40,956 nucleotides of DNA, from contig CAURNT010000008.1 of the NCBI GenBank assembly GCA_963526495.1, positions 1 to 40,956 on the forward strand. Direction: 5' to 3'. The stretch comes from CAURNT01 sp963526495. Its GTDB lineage: Bacteria > Fusobacteriota > Fusobacteriia > Fusobacteriales > Leptotrichiaceae. Made by a program: the position numbers and the translations under genes. Under the pieces are notes generated by a model. It did not search any database, had not been told where the DNA came from, and was given only the letters and a program-made list of their open reading frames with translations. Shown here piece after piece: positions 7,530 through 15,468 of the stretch; positions within the stretch are counted from its first letter, which is position 1; each line of letters begins with the position of its first letter.

Positions 7530-8081
7530 TCAATAATTTATTATTTCTATTTTTAATTTATTACTGATTTCATTTCCTAATAAATATTTAACTATTTCTA
7601 ATCCAAAATCTTTAGAAGCAGCTACCGATCTTCCAGTTATTACATTTTTATCTACTATTACTGGAAAATTATTTGCACTTCCTCCATTTTCTAAAATATA
7701 TTTTTCAAATCCTGTATATGCAGTCGCATTTAACCCTTTTAAAACTCCTATTTTAGCAAGATAAGAAGGTGCTGCACATATTGCAGAAACTAATTTTTTA
7801 TCATTAAACATCTTAATAACTATCTCTTTAATTAAATCATATTCATAATATTTTTTAGTTCCTGGTCCTCCAGGTAGAAATACTCCATCAAATTCATTAA
7901 AATTAATTTCAGTTAATTTTTTTTCTACAATTATTTTAACTCCATGAGAACTTACTACTTCTAGTGTATCTTGTGGTGTTGAAATTAAAACTTCAATTCC
8001 TACTCTTCTCATTAAATCTATAGGAAATAATGCTTCTGTTTCTTCAAATCCATCTACTAATATTGTTAATATCTTTTTCAT
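7530..8081 (-). CDS. DJ-1/PfpI family protein (class I glutamine amidotransferase-like)
   Basis: A 183-residue protein of standard DJ-1 size. The reactive cysteine sits in the nucleophile elbow SAICAAPS at Cys102, and the conserved acid partner is Glu16 in GFEETEALFP, matching the DJ-1/YajL layout with a DLMRRVG helix after it. Family members act as deglycase, chaperone-like or oxidative-stress proteins; which applies here cannot be told. ATG start, nine bases after the small membrane protein gene, and last in the ptsI cluster. Confidence 0.85.
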   Translation of the reverse strand: MKKILTILVDGFEETEALFPIDLMRRVGIEVLISTPQDTLEVVSSHGVKIIVEKKLTEINFNEFDGVFLPGGPGTKKYYEYDLIKEIVIKMFNDKKLVSAICAAPSYLAKIGVLKGLNATAYTGFEKYILENGGSANNFPVIVDKNVITGRSVAASKDFGLEIVKYLLGNEISNKLKIEIINY

Positions 8082-8089
8082 AAAAGCCC

Positions 8090-8422
8090 CTATCTTATTA
8101 TCAATCTAATTAAGTACTGTACAGGCATCGCCACTAAAGAAAGTATTGTAAATACCACCATTCTATAAATATACATAGGTGCTCCTTTTTTAGTAACTCT
8201 ACTATAAACTATCATAGCTGCAAGTACTGCTGCCATTATTAAAAATATTCCAAAAATATTAGAAGATAATAAAGTTGATATAAAGAATAAAACATATATT
8301 ATATAGTCAAATTTAGTAAAAGGCATTTGATTTAAAATTTCATCTTCTCTCTTTTTTTCTTCAAACTCCTTTTCTTCTTTAGCTTTTCTTTTTTGTTCTT
8401 TTTCACCCTTTAATTTTCTCAT
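8090..8422 (-). CDS. Small membrane protein of unknown function
   Basis: 110 residues. Residues 1-35 are highly charged Lys/Glu (KLKGEKEQKRKAKEEKEF...), probably an alpha-helical cytoplasmic segment. Two to three hydrophobic helices follow: about 40-60, 62-75 and 85-108. No known family was recognised. It lies seven bases downstream of ptsI and eight upstream of the PfpI gene, so it is cotranscribed with both. Confidence 0.65.
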   Translation of the reverse strand: MRKLKGEKEQKRKAKEEKEFEEKKREDEILNQMPFTKFDYIIYVLFFISTLLSSNIFGIFLIMAAVLAAMIVYSRVTKKGAPMYIYRMVVFTILSLVAMPVQYLIRLIIR

Positions 8423-8429
8423 AGTTCTC

Positions 8430-10139
8430 CTATCTTAAAGACTCAATAACTTCTTCAGTAGTATCTTTACTTAAAATTAAATCTCTATATTTTTGAGCCT
8501 CAGCATAATTTGTATCTAAAATTTTTCTCTTAACTTTTAACACTGAAGAAGCTGACATACTAAATGAGTCAAGACCCATTCCTAAAAGTAATTCAGTAGC
8601 ATCTTTATTCCCTGCAAATTCTCCACACATACTTATTGAAATCCCTTGATTATGTGCAGCATCTATTACTTTTTGTATAGCTTCAAGTACCGCAGGATTG
8701 AATGCTGAATAAAGATCAGAAACCATTTCATTTCCTCTATCAACAGCTAAGAAATATTGAGTTAAATCATTTGTCCCTATAGAGAAGAAATCAACTTCTT
8801 TTGCAAATTTATATGCTATTATTGCAGAAGACGGTGTTTCTACCATCATACCTACTTTAATATTTCTATCAAATTTCTTACCTATAGCATCTAATTCTTC
8901 CATACATTCTTTTAAAATTATATTTGCAAGTCTTACTTCTTTAATCGAACTTATCATAGGGTACATTATCTTAACAGTTCCATAAGCAGATGCTCTTAAT
9001 ATTGCTTTAAGTTGTGTCTTAAACATATCTTTATTTACCAATGACACTCTTATAGCTCTATATCCTAAGAAAGGATTTAATTCTTTAGGTAAATCTAAAT
9101 AAGGTAATTCTTTATCTCCCCCTATATCCATAGTTCTTATAGTTACAGGATTATTATTCATCTTTTCAACAACTGATCTATATGCTCTATATTGTTCCTC
9201 TTCTGTTGGCATATGATCAGAATTCATAAATAAAAATTCTGTTCTATATAATCCTATACCTGTAGCTCCTGCTTCAATAACAGCATCAACATCTTCAGGT
9301 TTCCCTATATTACCCCATACCTCTACACCATGTCCATCAGTTGTTACAGGTTTTAAGTCTTTTATTTTTTTCAATTCTTCTTTTAAATTTAATTGTTCTT
9401 CTCTTTTTCTTAAAAATTCATCAACTAATTCTTTAGATGGACTTAAATAAATTTCACCTTTTTCTCCATCAATTATTATATTTTCTCCATCTTTAACAGT
9501 AGAAATTATAGATTTAGTTCCTACTACAGCTGGAATTTCAAGTGATCTTGCCATAATAGCTGAATGAGCAGTTTTACCACCTATTTCAGTTACAAAACCT
9601 TTACAATTTTCAAGATCTAATTGAGCTGTATCAGATGGAGTTAAATCATTTGTAACTATTATTGTATTAGGTTCTAAATTACTTAAATCTTTTATTTTAA
9701 TATTTAATAAATTTTTTAACCATCTTGTTCCTATATCTTGTATATCTGCTGCTCTTTCTCTTAAATATGGATCATCTAATTGTGAAAACATATCTGCATA
9801 AGTTTGTATTCCTTCTTTTAAAGCATATTCTGCTCTCATACCATCTTCTTTTATTTTTGTTTTAATTTCATCCATTAAATCTTCATCTTCTAAAAGGAGT
9901 ATATGACCATCAAATATATCTGCTTTATCATCACCCATTTTAGCTCTAACTTTTTCTCTAATAGATATTAGTTGGGTTTTAGATTTTTTCATAGCTTCTT
10001 CAAGTTTTAAAAATTCTGATTCGGCTGTTTCACTTTTTAAATTTTTTTCTTCAGGAAGAACTATATCTTCTTGATGGAAAATTAATACCTTACCTATAGC
10101 AACACCTTCTGATGCTCCTATACCTGTTAATCTTAGCAT
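8430..10139 (-). CDS. ptsI: PTS enzyme I (phosphoenolpyruvate-protein phosphotransferase)
   Basis: Takes phosphate from PEP and passes it to HPr, the common first step of PTS sugar uptake. The phospho-histidine is His192 in GGKTAHSAIMARSLEIPAVVG. The C-terminal PEP-binding barrel has GIGLYRTEFLFM, MDIGGDKELPYL, VGMMVETPSSAI and SIGTNDLTQYFLAVDR, with SMCGEFAG carrying the proton-donor Cys. The length of 569 is standard. ATG with GGAGGT upstream. No ptsH is adjacent, so HPr must be encoded elsewhere; two other PTS-related EIIA proteins are in this window (12754 and 28257). Confidence 0.97.
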   Translation of the reverse strand: MLRLTGIGASEGVAIGKVLIFHQEDIVLPEEKNLKSETAESEFLKLEEAMKKSKTQLISIREKVRAKMGDDKADIFDGHILLLEDEDLMDEIKTKIKEDGMRAEYALKEGIQTYADMFSQLDDPYLRERAADIQDIGTRWLKNLLNIKIKDLSNLEPNTIIVTNDLTPSDTAQLDLENCKGFVTEIGGKTAHSAIMARSLEIPAVVGTKSIISTVKDGENIIIDGEKGEIYLSPSKELVDEFLRKREEQLNLKEELKKIKDLKPVTTDGHGVEVWGNIGKPEDVDAVIEAGATGIGLYRTEFLFMNSDHMPTEEEQYRAYRSVVEKMNNNPVTIRTMDIGGDKELPYLDLPKELNPFLGYRAIRVSLVNKDMFKTQLKAILRASAYGTVKIMYPMISSIKEVRLANIILKECMEELDAIGKKFDRNIKVGMMVETPSSAIIAYKFAKEVDFFSIGTNDLTQYFLAVDRGNEMVSDLYSAFNPAVLEAIQKVIDAAHNQGISISMCGEFAGNKDATELLLGMGLDSFSMSASSVLKVKRKILDTNYAEAQKYRDLILSKDTTEEVIESLR

Positions 10140-10153
10140 AATATACCTCCGTA

Positions 10154-10852
10154 CTATTTATTATTTTTTCTAATTTCTTTCATTTTAATACGCAATAATT
10201 TCACAATTTCTCCCTTGCCAAAATTAGTTGCAAGATCCAAAGCACTATAACCTTTTTTATCTTTCATAAAAGGATCTGCCCCATTTTCAAGAAATAATAC
10301 AACCATATTAGTATTCCCTTTTAATGCTGCATCTTCTAATGGATGCCAACCATCTACATCATTTACCTTATTTACTAAAGATTTATCTTTTTCTATAAGT
10401 AATCTTGCTCCATCATAATTTGAATAGTATGCAGCTATATTTAATGGATATTTACCAAAGATAGGATGTCTAACATCTAAATTAACATCTCTTTTAAGAA
10501 GCTCATCTAATATAGTATTATTACCATATTCTATAGCTATCATTAAAGCTGTTTCGCCCTTTAAATTCCTAGCGTTAATATCTATTTTTTCAATTTTAGA
10601 TATTTCTATATTTTTAAATGCTGGTTTATAGGCATCTTGAGAATATATGTTTATATTTTCTTCACCATCACCATTTATATACCTCATAACTTGTGTATTA
10701 TTAAAATATCTAATTGCATTAAAAAAATCATTTAATCTAGTTTCTTCTATCTCACTTTCTTTTGATAATAAAATTTGGCTTGAATTATCATTATTTGTAT
10801 ATGATATGAGCGAAATAAATAATAATAAAATAAAAATTTTTTTCATTTTCAT
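10154..10852 (-). CDS. Exported ankyrin-repeat protein
   Basis: 232 residues from the ATG at 10852 (AAGG five bases upstream; a GTG one codon earlier is less likely). An N-terminal hydrophobic signal (KKIFILLLFISLISY) lacks a lipobox cysteine. Residues from about 85 contain four ankyrin repeats, recognisable by G-x-T/H-x-L-x-x-A cores: GETALMIAIEYGN, KYPLNIAAYYSN, WHPLEDAALKGN and YSALDLATNFGK. It probably works in the periplasm or at the membrane as a binding scaffold; the partner is unknown. It lies 14 bases upstream of ptsI. Confidence 0.8.
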   Translation of the reverse strand: MKMKKIFILLLFISLISYTNNDNSSQILLSKESEIEETRLNDFFNAIRYFNNTQVMRYINGDGEENINIYSQDAYKPAFKNIEISKIEKIDINARNLKGETALMIAIEYGNNTILDELLKRDVNLDVRHPIFGKYPLNIAAYYSNYDGARLLIEKDKSLVNKVNDVDGWHPLEDAALKGNTNMVVLFLENGADPFMKDKKGYSALDLATNFGKGEIVKLLRIKMKEIRKNNK

Positions 10853-10861
10853 CACTACCTT

Positions 10862-10890
10862 ATTATATCATATTTTTTATTTTTTTAAAA
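10862..10890 (-). promoter_or_regulatory. Possible internal promoter upstream of ankyrin-ptsI
   Basis: TATAAT on the minus strand (10862-10867) is preceded by TGA, an extended -10. The -35 at 17 bp (TTTTAA) is poor. No terminator was seen after trmD, so read-through from the upstream operon is also possible. Confidence 0.4.
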
Positions 10891-11602
10891 TTTTATTTAA
10901 TTTATCACTAAAATCTTCTTCTTCCATCTTTTTACAAAGTAAATCAGGTCTATTTTTTAAAGTTTTTTTCAGTGATTCATTATCTCTAAATTCATTTATC
11001 AATTTATGATTCCCATTTAAAAGAACCTCCGGAACTTCCATTTTATCTATAACTTGAGGCCTTGTATATTGAGGAAATCCAAGTAGACCATTATAAAAAG
11101 AATCTGTTTCATAAGACTCTTTTTTTATTATCCCTTCTTTCATTCTCATTATTCCATCTATAAGTACAAGAGAAGGAAGATCCCCACTACTTAAAACATA
11201 ATCTCCTATAGAAATTTCTTGATCAACAAATTTATCTATAACTCTTTGATCCAATCCCTCATATCTACCTGATATTATACAAATATCATCTTTTTGAGAT
11301 AATTCTATCAATTTTTTTTGATTTAACTTTTCACCTTGAGGAGTAACAAAAATAGTATACGGTTTTTTTATTTTTGATTTCCTTAAACCCACAAAATATG
11401 CCCAAAAAGGTTCTGGTTTTAATACCATACCTGCACCACCACCAAAAGGTGCATCATCTACTTGTTTATGTTTATTATCAGCATAATCTCTAATATTTTC
11501 TATAATATATTCAACATCATTACTATTAGCTCTATCTAAAATCGTTTGAGATAAATACATTTTAAATAATTCATCAAATAATGTTAAAACTCTTATTTTC
11601 AT
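10877..11602 (-). CDS. trmD: tRNA (guanine37-N1)-methyltransferase
   Basis: Methylates G37 next to the anticodon to prevent +1 frameshifting. It is a SPOUT-fold enzyme of 241 residues. Signatures are MKIRVLTLFDELF at the start, DDAPFGGGAGMVLKPEPF, ISGRYEGLDQRVID and the knot segment SIGDYVLSSGDLPSLVLIDG, which binds S-adenosylmethionine. Its ATG overlaps the rimM stop. rpsP and rplS, the common neighbours of rimM-trmD, are absent here. Confidence 0.97.
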   Translation of the reverse strand: MKIRVLTLFDELFKMYLSQTILDRANSNDVEYIIENIRDYADNKHKQVDDAPFGGGAGMVLKPEPFWAYFVGLRKSKIKKPYTIFVTPQGEKLNQKKLIELSQKDDICIISGRYEGLDQRVIDKFVDQEISIGDYVLSSGDLPSLVLIDGIMRMKEGIIKKESYETDSFYNGLLGFPQYTRPQVIDKMEVPEVLLNGNHKLINEFRDNESLKKTLKNRPDLLCKKMEEEDFSDKLNKILKK

Positions 11603-12102
11603 TATCTCATACCTTCTATCAATTCTGTATTAATACACTTTTCTTTTTCATCTATTTTCTTTATAAATTCATCAACCATAGGAACCATTATCTCATCTGT
11701 ATCATTATTTATTATTAATATATCATGTGCTGCTGTTTCTAATATATCTATTACATCACCTATATATTCATTTTTATCATAGACCTTAAACCCAACAAGA
11801 CTCAATTCTTCTTCATAATCAGGAACTAAATCTTTTCTAATATATACATTGTATCCTATATATTCTTTAGCATTATCCATATTTTTTATACTTTCAAAAT
11901 CAATTAAAACTCTCTTATCTGTCATACCTTTAACATTGGATATCTTTTGTACATTCATATCATTATCTTTTTTTAATATAACATCAAAACCTATGATTTC
12001 TGAAATTAACGAAAACGAAGTTTTTAATTTAACTGTACCAAGTAATCTATGCGTACCAGTTATAGTTCCTACATATATTAAATTATCTATTATTCTCACC
12101 AC
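11602..12102 (-). CDS. rimM: Ribosome maturation factor RimM
   Basis: Assists 30S head assembly by binding protein S19. 166 residues with the two-barrel RimM plan: IYVGTITGTHRLLGTVKLK at the N-terminus (typical G-x-x-x-G-T-H-G-L-x-G-x-V pattern, with RL replacing GL) and the PRC-barrel end DILIINNDTDEIMVPMVDEFIKKID. The start is one of two successive GTG codons (12100-12102 or 12097-12099) next to AAAAGG; the choice is uncertain by one codon. Its beginning overlaps the membrane protein upstream by 20 bases and it is coupled to trmD downstream. Confidence 0.93.
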   Translation of the reverse strand: MVRIIDNLIYVGTITGTHRLLGTVKLKTSFSLISEIIGFDVILKKDNDMNVQKISNVKGMTDKRVLIDFESIKNMDNAKEYIGYNVYIRKDLVPDYEEELSLVGFKVYDKNEYIGDVIDILETAAHDILIINNDTDEIMVPMVDEFIKKIDEKEKCINTELIEGMR

Positions 12103-12751
12103 CTTTTAATTTTGTTAAATTATAATATAATATACCCAAATTAAGAGTTACAAACATATCTACAACTACAGAATAAGTTGAAATTAGTATTATTTTTTTA
12201 TCTAATAAACCAGCAACTATCTTAACCATATCATTAAATGCTAAAGTTGAAGATAATGACAATAATTTTTCTGTAGTATATCTCGTTAAATAAGAATATA
12301 ACGGAAAATGAAAGATTATATAACTAAAAATTATAGTTTTAAGCATACTATACACATTCAACCTAAATAAACTAAATGAATATTTAAGAGAATATTTAAA
12401 ATTTATTTCTTTAATAAAAAATATATATCCAAAATATGCAAAAACTAATCTCAAACTCAAAGTAAATGAAGTTAATAAGGTAGAAGAATATACTATATTA
12501 GTTAAATAATTAAAAATTACAAGTATAAAATAATATATAGCAAATCTTTTAATATTTATTTTATAATTTTCATAATATTTAGCAACTATAATTATAGTAA
12601 ACACTGTAATTAAAGTATATACAAAATTATTGATTATAAATTTTTTAGAATAAATATTTGTCAAAAGAATAAGTATAGTAAATAATATAAAATATCTAGT
12701 ATTAGACCATACTATTTTAATACCTTCTTTAAATATATCTAATATTTTCAT
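12083..12751 (-). CDS. Integral membrane protein of unknown function
   Basis: 222 residues with about six hydrophobic helices (near 18-36, 40-57, 68-88, 95-115, 135-152 and 188-212), strongly enriched in Ile, Phe, Tyr and Leu. No motif or family was recognised. The start ATG lacks a clear ribosome-binding site. It sits between a PTS EIIA gene and rimM, overlapping rimM by 20 bases, so it belongs to the same transcript. The layout loosely recalls polytopic proteins of unknown function in other fusobacteria; that is only an impression. Confidence 0.65.
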   Translation of the reverse strand: MKILDIFKEGIKIVWSNTRYFILFTILILLTNIYSKKFIINNFVYTLITVFTIIIVAKYYENYKINIKRFAIYYFILVIFNYLTNIVYSSTLLTSFTLSLRLVFAYFGYIFFIKEINFKYSLKYSFSLFRLNVYSMLKTIIFSYIIFHFPLYSYLTRYTTEKLLSLSSTLAFNDMVKIVAGLLDKKIILISTYSVVVDMFVTLNLGILYYNLTKLKGGENNR

Positions 12752-12753
12752 AA

Positions 12754-13155
12754 TTAACTTTTTATCTTTCTAAAATTCTTACTATCTTCAGCAATTAATT
12801 TCAATGTTTTTAAATCTGTATCTTCATCATTACCAGCTATAGCAGATATAGCTCCTTCTATTAAAGGACAATCTGCGATTTCAACTTCTATTTCTCCTTT
12901 TAATAATTCTTTAGCACCTAATGCTGCATTTATAGAACTTCCAAAATCAACTAATAATAATACCCCTTTACCTCTATTTGCCTTTCTAATAGCATTAGCT
13001 ACTATTTCTGGAGTAGTTCCATAAGTATCATAATTCTCTCCACCACCATTTAATATTTCAAAATCATCTTGTTTTAAAACTTCACAAAATTCTATAAAGG
13101 CGTCTGCCATAGAATTACTATGACATACTAAAACTATACCAACTATTTCTTTCAT
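12754..13155 (-). CDS. PTS EIIA-Man-fold protein, DhaM-like phosphotransfer subunit
   Basis: 133 residues equal to the first domain of DhaM, which passes phosphate from HPr to the ADP on DhaL during dihydroxyacetone phosphorylation. The phospho-acceptor is His12 in GIVLVCHSNSMADAF. The IGT-like loop (YGTTPEIVANAI), LLVDFGSSINAALGAKELL and CPLIEGAISAIAG match the family. No dhaK or dhaL is nearby and the HPr/EI-like extra domains of long DhaM forms are absent. It could serve a distant Dha kinase or act as a regulatory phosphorelay protein. AGGAGG lies upstream of the ATG. Confidence 0.82.
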   Translation of the reverse strand: MKEIVGIVLVCHSNSMADAFIEFCEVLKQDDFEILNGGGENYDTYGTTPEIVANAIRKANRGKGVLLLVDFGSSINAALGAKELLKGEIEVEIADCPLIEGAISAIAGNDEDTDLKTLKLIAEDSKNFRKIKS

Positions 13156-13164
13156 TTTTACCTC

Positions 13165-13728
13165 CTATTTTTCTCCAAATAATCTATCTAAAATTATTGC
13201 CACTGCTGCTCTTACAGATAAATGATTATATCTTGTATTCAATCTTATTGGTTCTAATATATAAGTAGACATATCCATTACCTCTTGTATAAGACCCCAA
13301 CCTGTTCCAAATAATAGTAAATAAACTTCGTCATCATTATATATTTTTTCACTCAAATCATTAAAACTCAAAGTATTAGGAAAGGTTTTAGCAGATGTTG
13401 TTACTATTTTAGGTTTTTTCCCTGTTAATTCTTCTATTTTTTTTACGCTTTCTTCTATACTTGAAGCAAGTAATGTATTTTCAAAAGCTTCATTTCTATC
13501 TTTATTAAAATCTATTCCATCCCCTTCTTGCCAAAAACCAAGTATTCTTGCTGTTAATTCTTGTTGTGCATCTACTGGGGTTATTATAAAATACTTAGAT
13601 ATATCATAAGTTCTACAAGTTCTTGATATATCATGTATATCAAAATTTGTAACAGATGTTGCTACAACATCTTTATTTTTATTATATACTGGATAATGAA
13701 CTAATCCTAGAAATACTTTTTCTCTCAT
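13165..13728 (-). CDS. SPOUT-class RNA methyltransferase, TM1570-like
   Basis: 187 residues. The start REKVFLGLVHYPVYNKNKD, the RTCRTYDISKYFIITPV segment and the trefoil-knot part LLLFGTGWGLIQEVMD plus LNTRYNHLSVRAAVAIILDRLFG match the small SPOUT methyltransferase family typified by Thermotoga TM1570, which tends to lie beside trmD. The target is probably RNA, but no nucleotide is known. Here trmD is three genes downstream, preserving the association. GAAAGGTG precedes the ATG. Confidence 0.8.
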   Translation of the reverse strand: MREKVFLGLVHYPVYNKNKDVVATSVTNFDIHDISRTCRTYDISKYFIITPVDAQQELTARILGFWQEGDGIDFNKDRNEAFENTLLASSIEESVKKIEELTGKKPKIVTTSAKTFPNTLSFNDLSEKIYNDDEVYLLLFGTGWGLIQEVMDMSTYILEPIRLNTRYNHLSVRAAVAIILDRLFGEK

Positions 13729-13741
13729 TTTTACACCTTTC

Positions 13742-15463
13742 TTAGATAAATATATATAACCTTGCTTTTTGAAGAACCTCTCTTTGTGATGAATAAGTTA
13801 TTATTCTTAAAGCTTCTTCATACCTACACCATTTATATTCACTTATCTCATCTTCGTCTATTTTTACACTTTGACTTTCATCTTTAATTGTCGCTAGATA
13901 TAAAGTAACATATTTTAATTCACCTTGATTTGTTATATATGATATAGTTTCTGAAAATTTATCTGGTTCATAAAGATTTATAGATAGACCTGTTTCTTCT
14001 TTAGTTTCACGTATTGCAGTTTCACATCCATCTTCCCCCTCTTCTATATGACCTTTAGGAAATCCCCAATTCCCACTTATTATCTTAACCAAAAGAAACT
14101 CAACCTCATTATTATCATTATATCTAAATACTATACTACCATAAGAATAAACTTTTTTTATTTCTTTAGAATCTCCATATTCTCTCATTATATATTTCAA
14201 TAATTCTTCTTTATTATTTTTTAATTTATTATCTGCTAACATATTGTATATTTCTTTTCTAATATATTCCTTAGTATAATATGAATTTAAATCTAAATTA
14301 TGTAAATCAACCATATTAATATCTAAATCATTTATATATACTATATCTTCATTAAAATATATAGCTTGTATTTTACTCAATAATTCTAAAGTCATTTTAA
14401 CATATTCATTATACTTTGGTTTATGATATGTTATAAAAGAAATTAAATTTAATAACTTAGAAATATTTGTATTACTTCTAAATTCAAATAGCATCCTTTT
14501 TATTGAATGTATTGTATATTTTTTTTCTATTATATTACTATAATAAATAAGATTTTTTATCAAAATAAGATCTACTATACTTATATCTAATTTTTTTAAA
14601 CTATTTTCTGCTATTACCATACTTTTTAATATATAATCTTTATTACTATCTACCATACCTAAATAAAGAAATAATATAGCATAACCAATAGATTTTTCTT
14701 CATAAGCATTATACTTACAATAAACCCTATATGCATTTACTATATCATCACATAATTTAATTCCTAATTTTTTTTCTGTTAATTCTGGTATAAAATTAAA
14801 TAAAAGATTATATTTAAGAATTTTATCCAAAGCTTTATATGAATATTTATCAAAAAGTATCTTATTTAAATATTTACTAAAATTATTATTAGTAATTTTA
14901 AGTTTTTTATTTTTAAATTCAGACATAGCTCTTTCACACTCTATATCTAATTCAAAATTATATCTAGCCATTAGTTGTAAAGCTCTTAAAATTCTTAGAT
15001 TATCTTCTTCAAACCTTAACAAACTATCTCCAACTGTCTTGATAACCATATCTTCTAAATCTTTTTGACCATCAAAAAGATCTATTATACCCGATGACAT
15101 ATTATATGCTAAAGCATTAACAGTAAAATCACGCCTTAACATATCCTCTTCTATAGTATTAACAAATTCTATATTTTTAGGATTTCTACCATCTAAAATT
15201 CCACTTTCTTTTCTAAATCTAGCAATTTCTATAGTAAGACCATCAATCGTTATACCTACTATGTTATATTTTTCAGAAATAACTCTGGGATTATATTCCC
15301 AAAGTATATGTATTAAGTCTTCCATAGGAATATTAGTTGCCATATCATAATCATTAGGAACTAAGCCTCTCAATATATCTCTTAAAGCTCCTCCAACTAA
15401 ATAGGCTTGACCATATTCATTTAATATATTTAATATGTATACAACCCTTTCATCTATATTCAT
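13742..15463 (-). CDS. cca: CCA-adding tRNA nucleotidyltransferase fused to a NUDIX hydrolase domain
   Basis: 573 residues, far longer than a usual CCA enzyme of about 400-450. Residues 1 to about 430 form a class II nucleotidyltransferase: YLVGGALRD (21-29) with catalytic NDYDM (Asp38, Asp40), RRDFTVNALAYN, IDLFDGQKDLED and the template helix EEDNLRILRALQLMARY. It adds or repairs the tRNA 3' CCA. Residues about 438-573 are a NUDIX domain with a full box GHIEEGEDGCETAIRETKEE starting at 471 and continuing TGL; one usually hydrophobic position is Thr. This half resembles diadenosine-polyphosphate or mRNA-cap-type hydrolases. No stop or frameshift lies between halves. Confidence 0.93.
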   Translation of the reverse strand: MNIDERVVYILNILNEYGQAYLVGGALRDILRGLVPNDYDMATNIPMEDLIHILWEYNPRVISEKYNIVGITIDGLTIEIARFRKESGILDGRNPKNIEFVNTIEEDMLRRDFTVNALAYNMSSGIIDLFDGQKDLEDMVIKTVGDSLLRFEEDNLRILRALQLMARYNFELDIECERAMSEFKNKKLKITNNNFSKYLNKILFDKYSYKALDKILKYNLLFNFIPELTEKKLGIKLCDDIVNAYRVYCKYNAYEEKSIGYAILFLYLGMVDSNKDYILKSMVIAENSLKKLDISIVDLILIKNLIYYSNIIEKKYTIHSIKRMLFEFRSNTNISKLLNLISFITYHKPKYNEYVKMTLELLSKIQAIYFNEDIVYINDLDINMVDLHNLDLNSYYTKEYIRKEIYNMLADNKLKNNKEELLKYIMREYGDSKEIKKVYSYGSIVFRYNDNNEVEFLLVKIISGNWGFPKGHIEEGEDGCETAIRETKEETGLSINLYEPDKFSETISYITNQGELKYVTLYLATIKDESQSVKIDEDEISEYKWCRYEEALRIITYSSQREVLQKARLYIFI

Positions 15464-15468
15464 TACAA

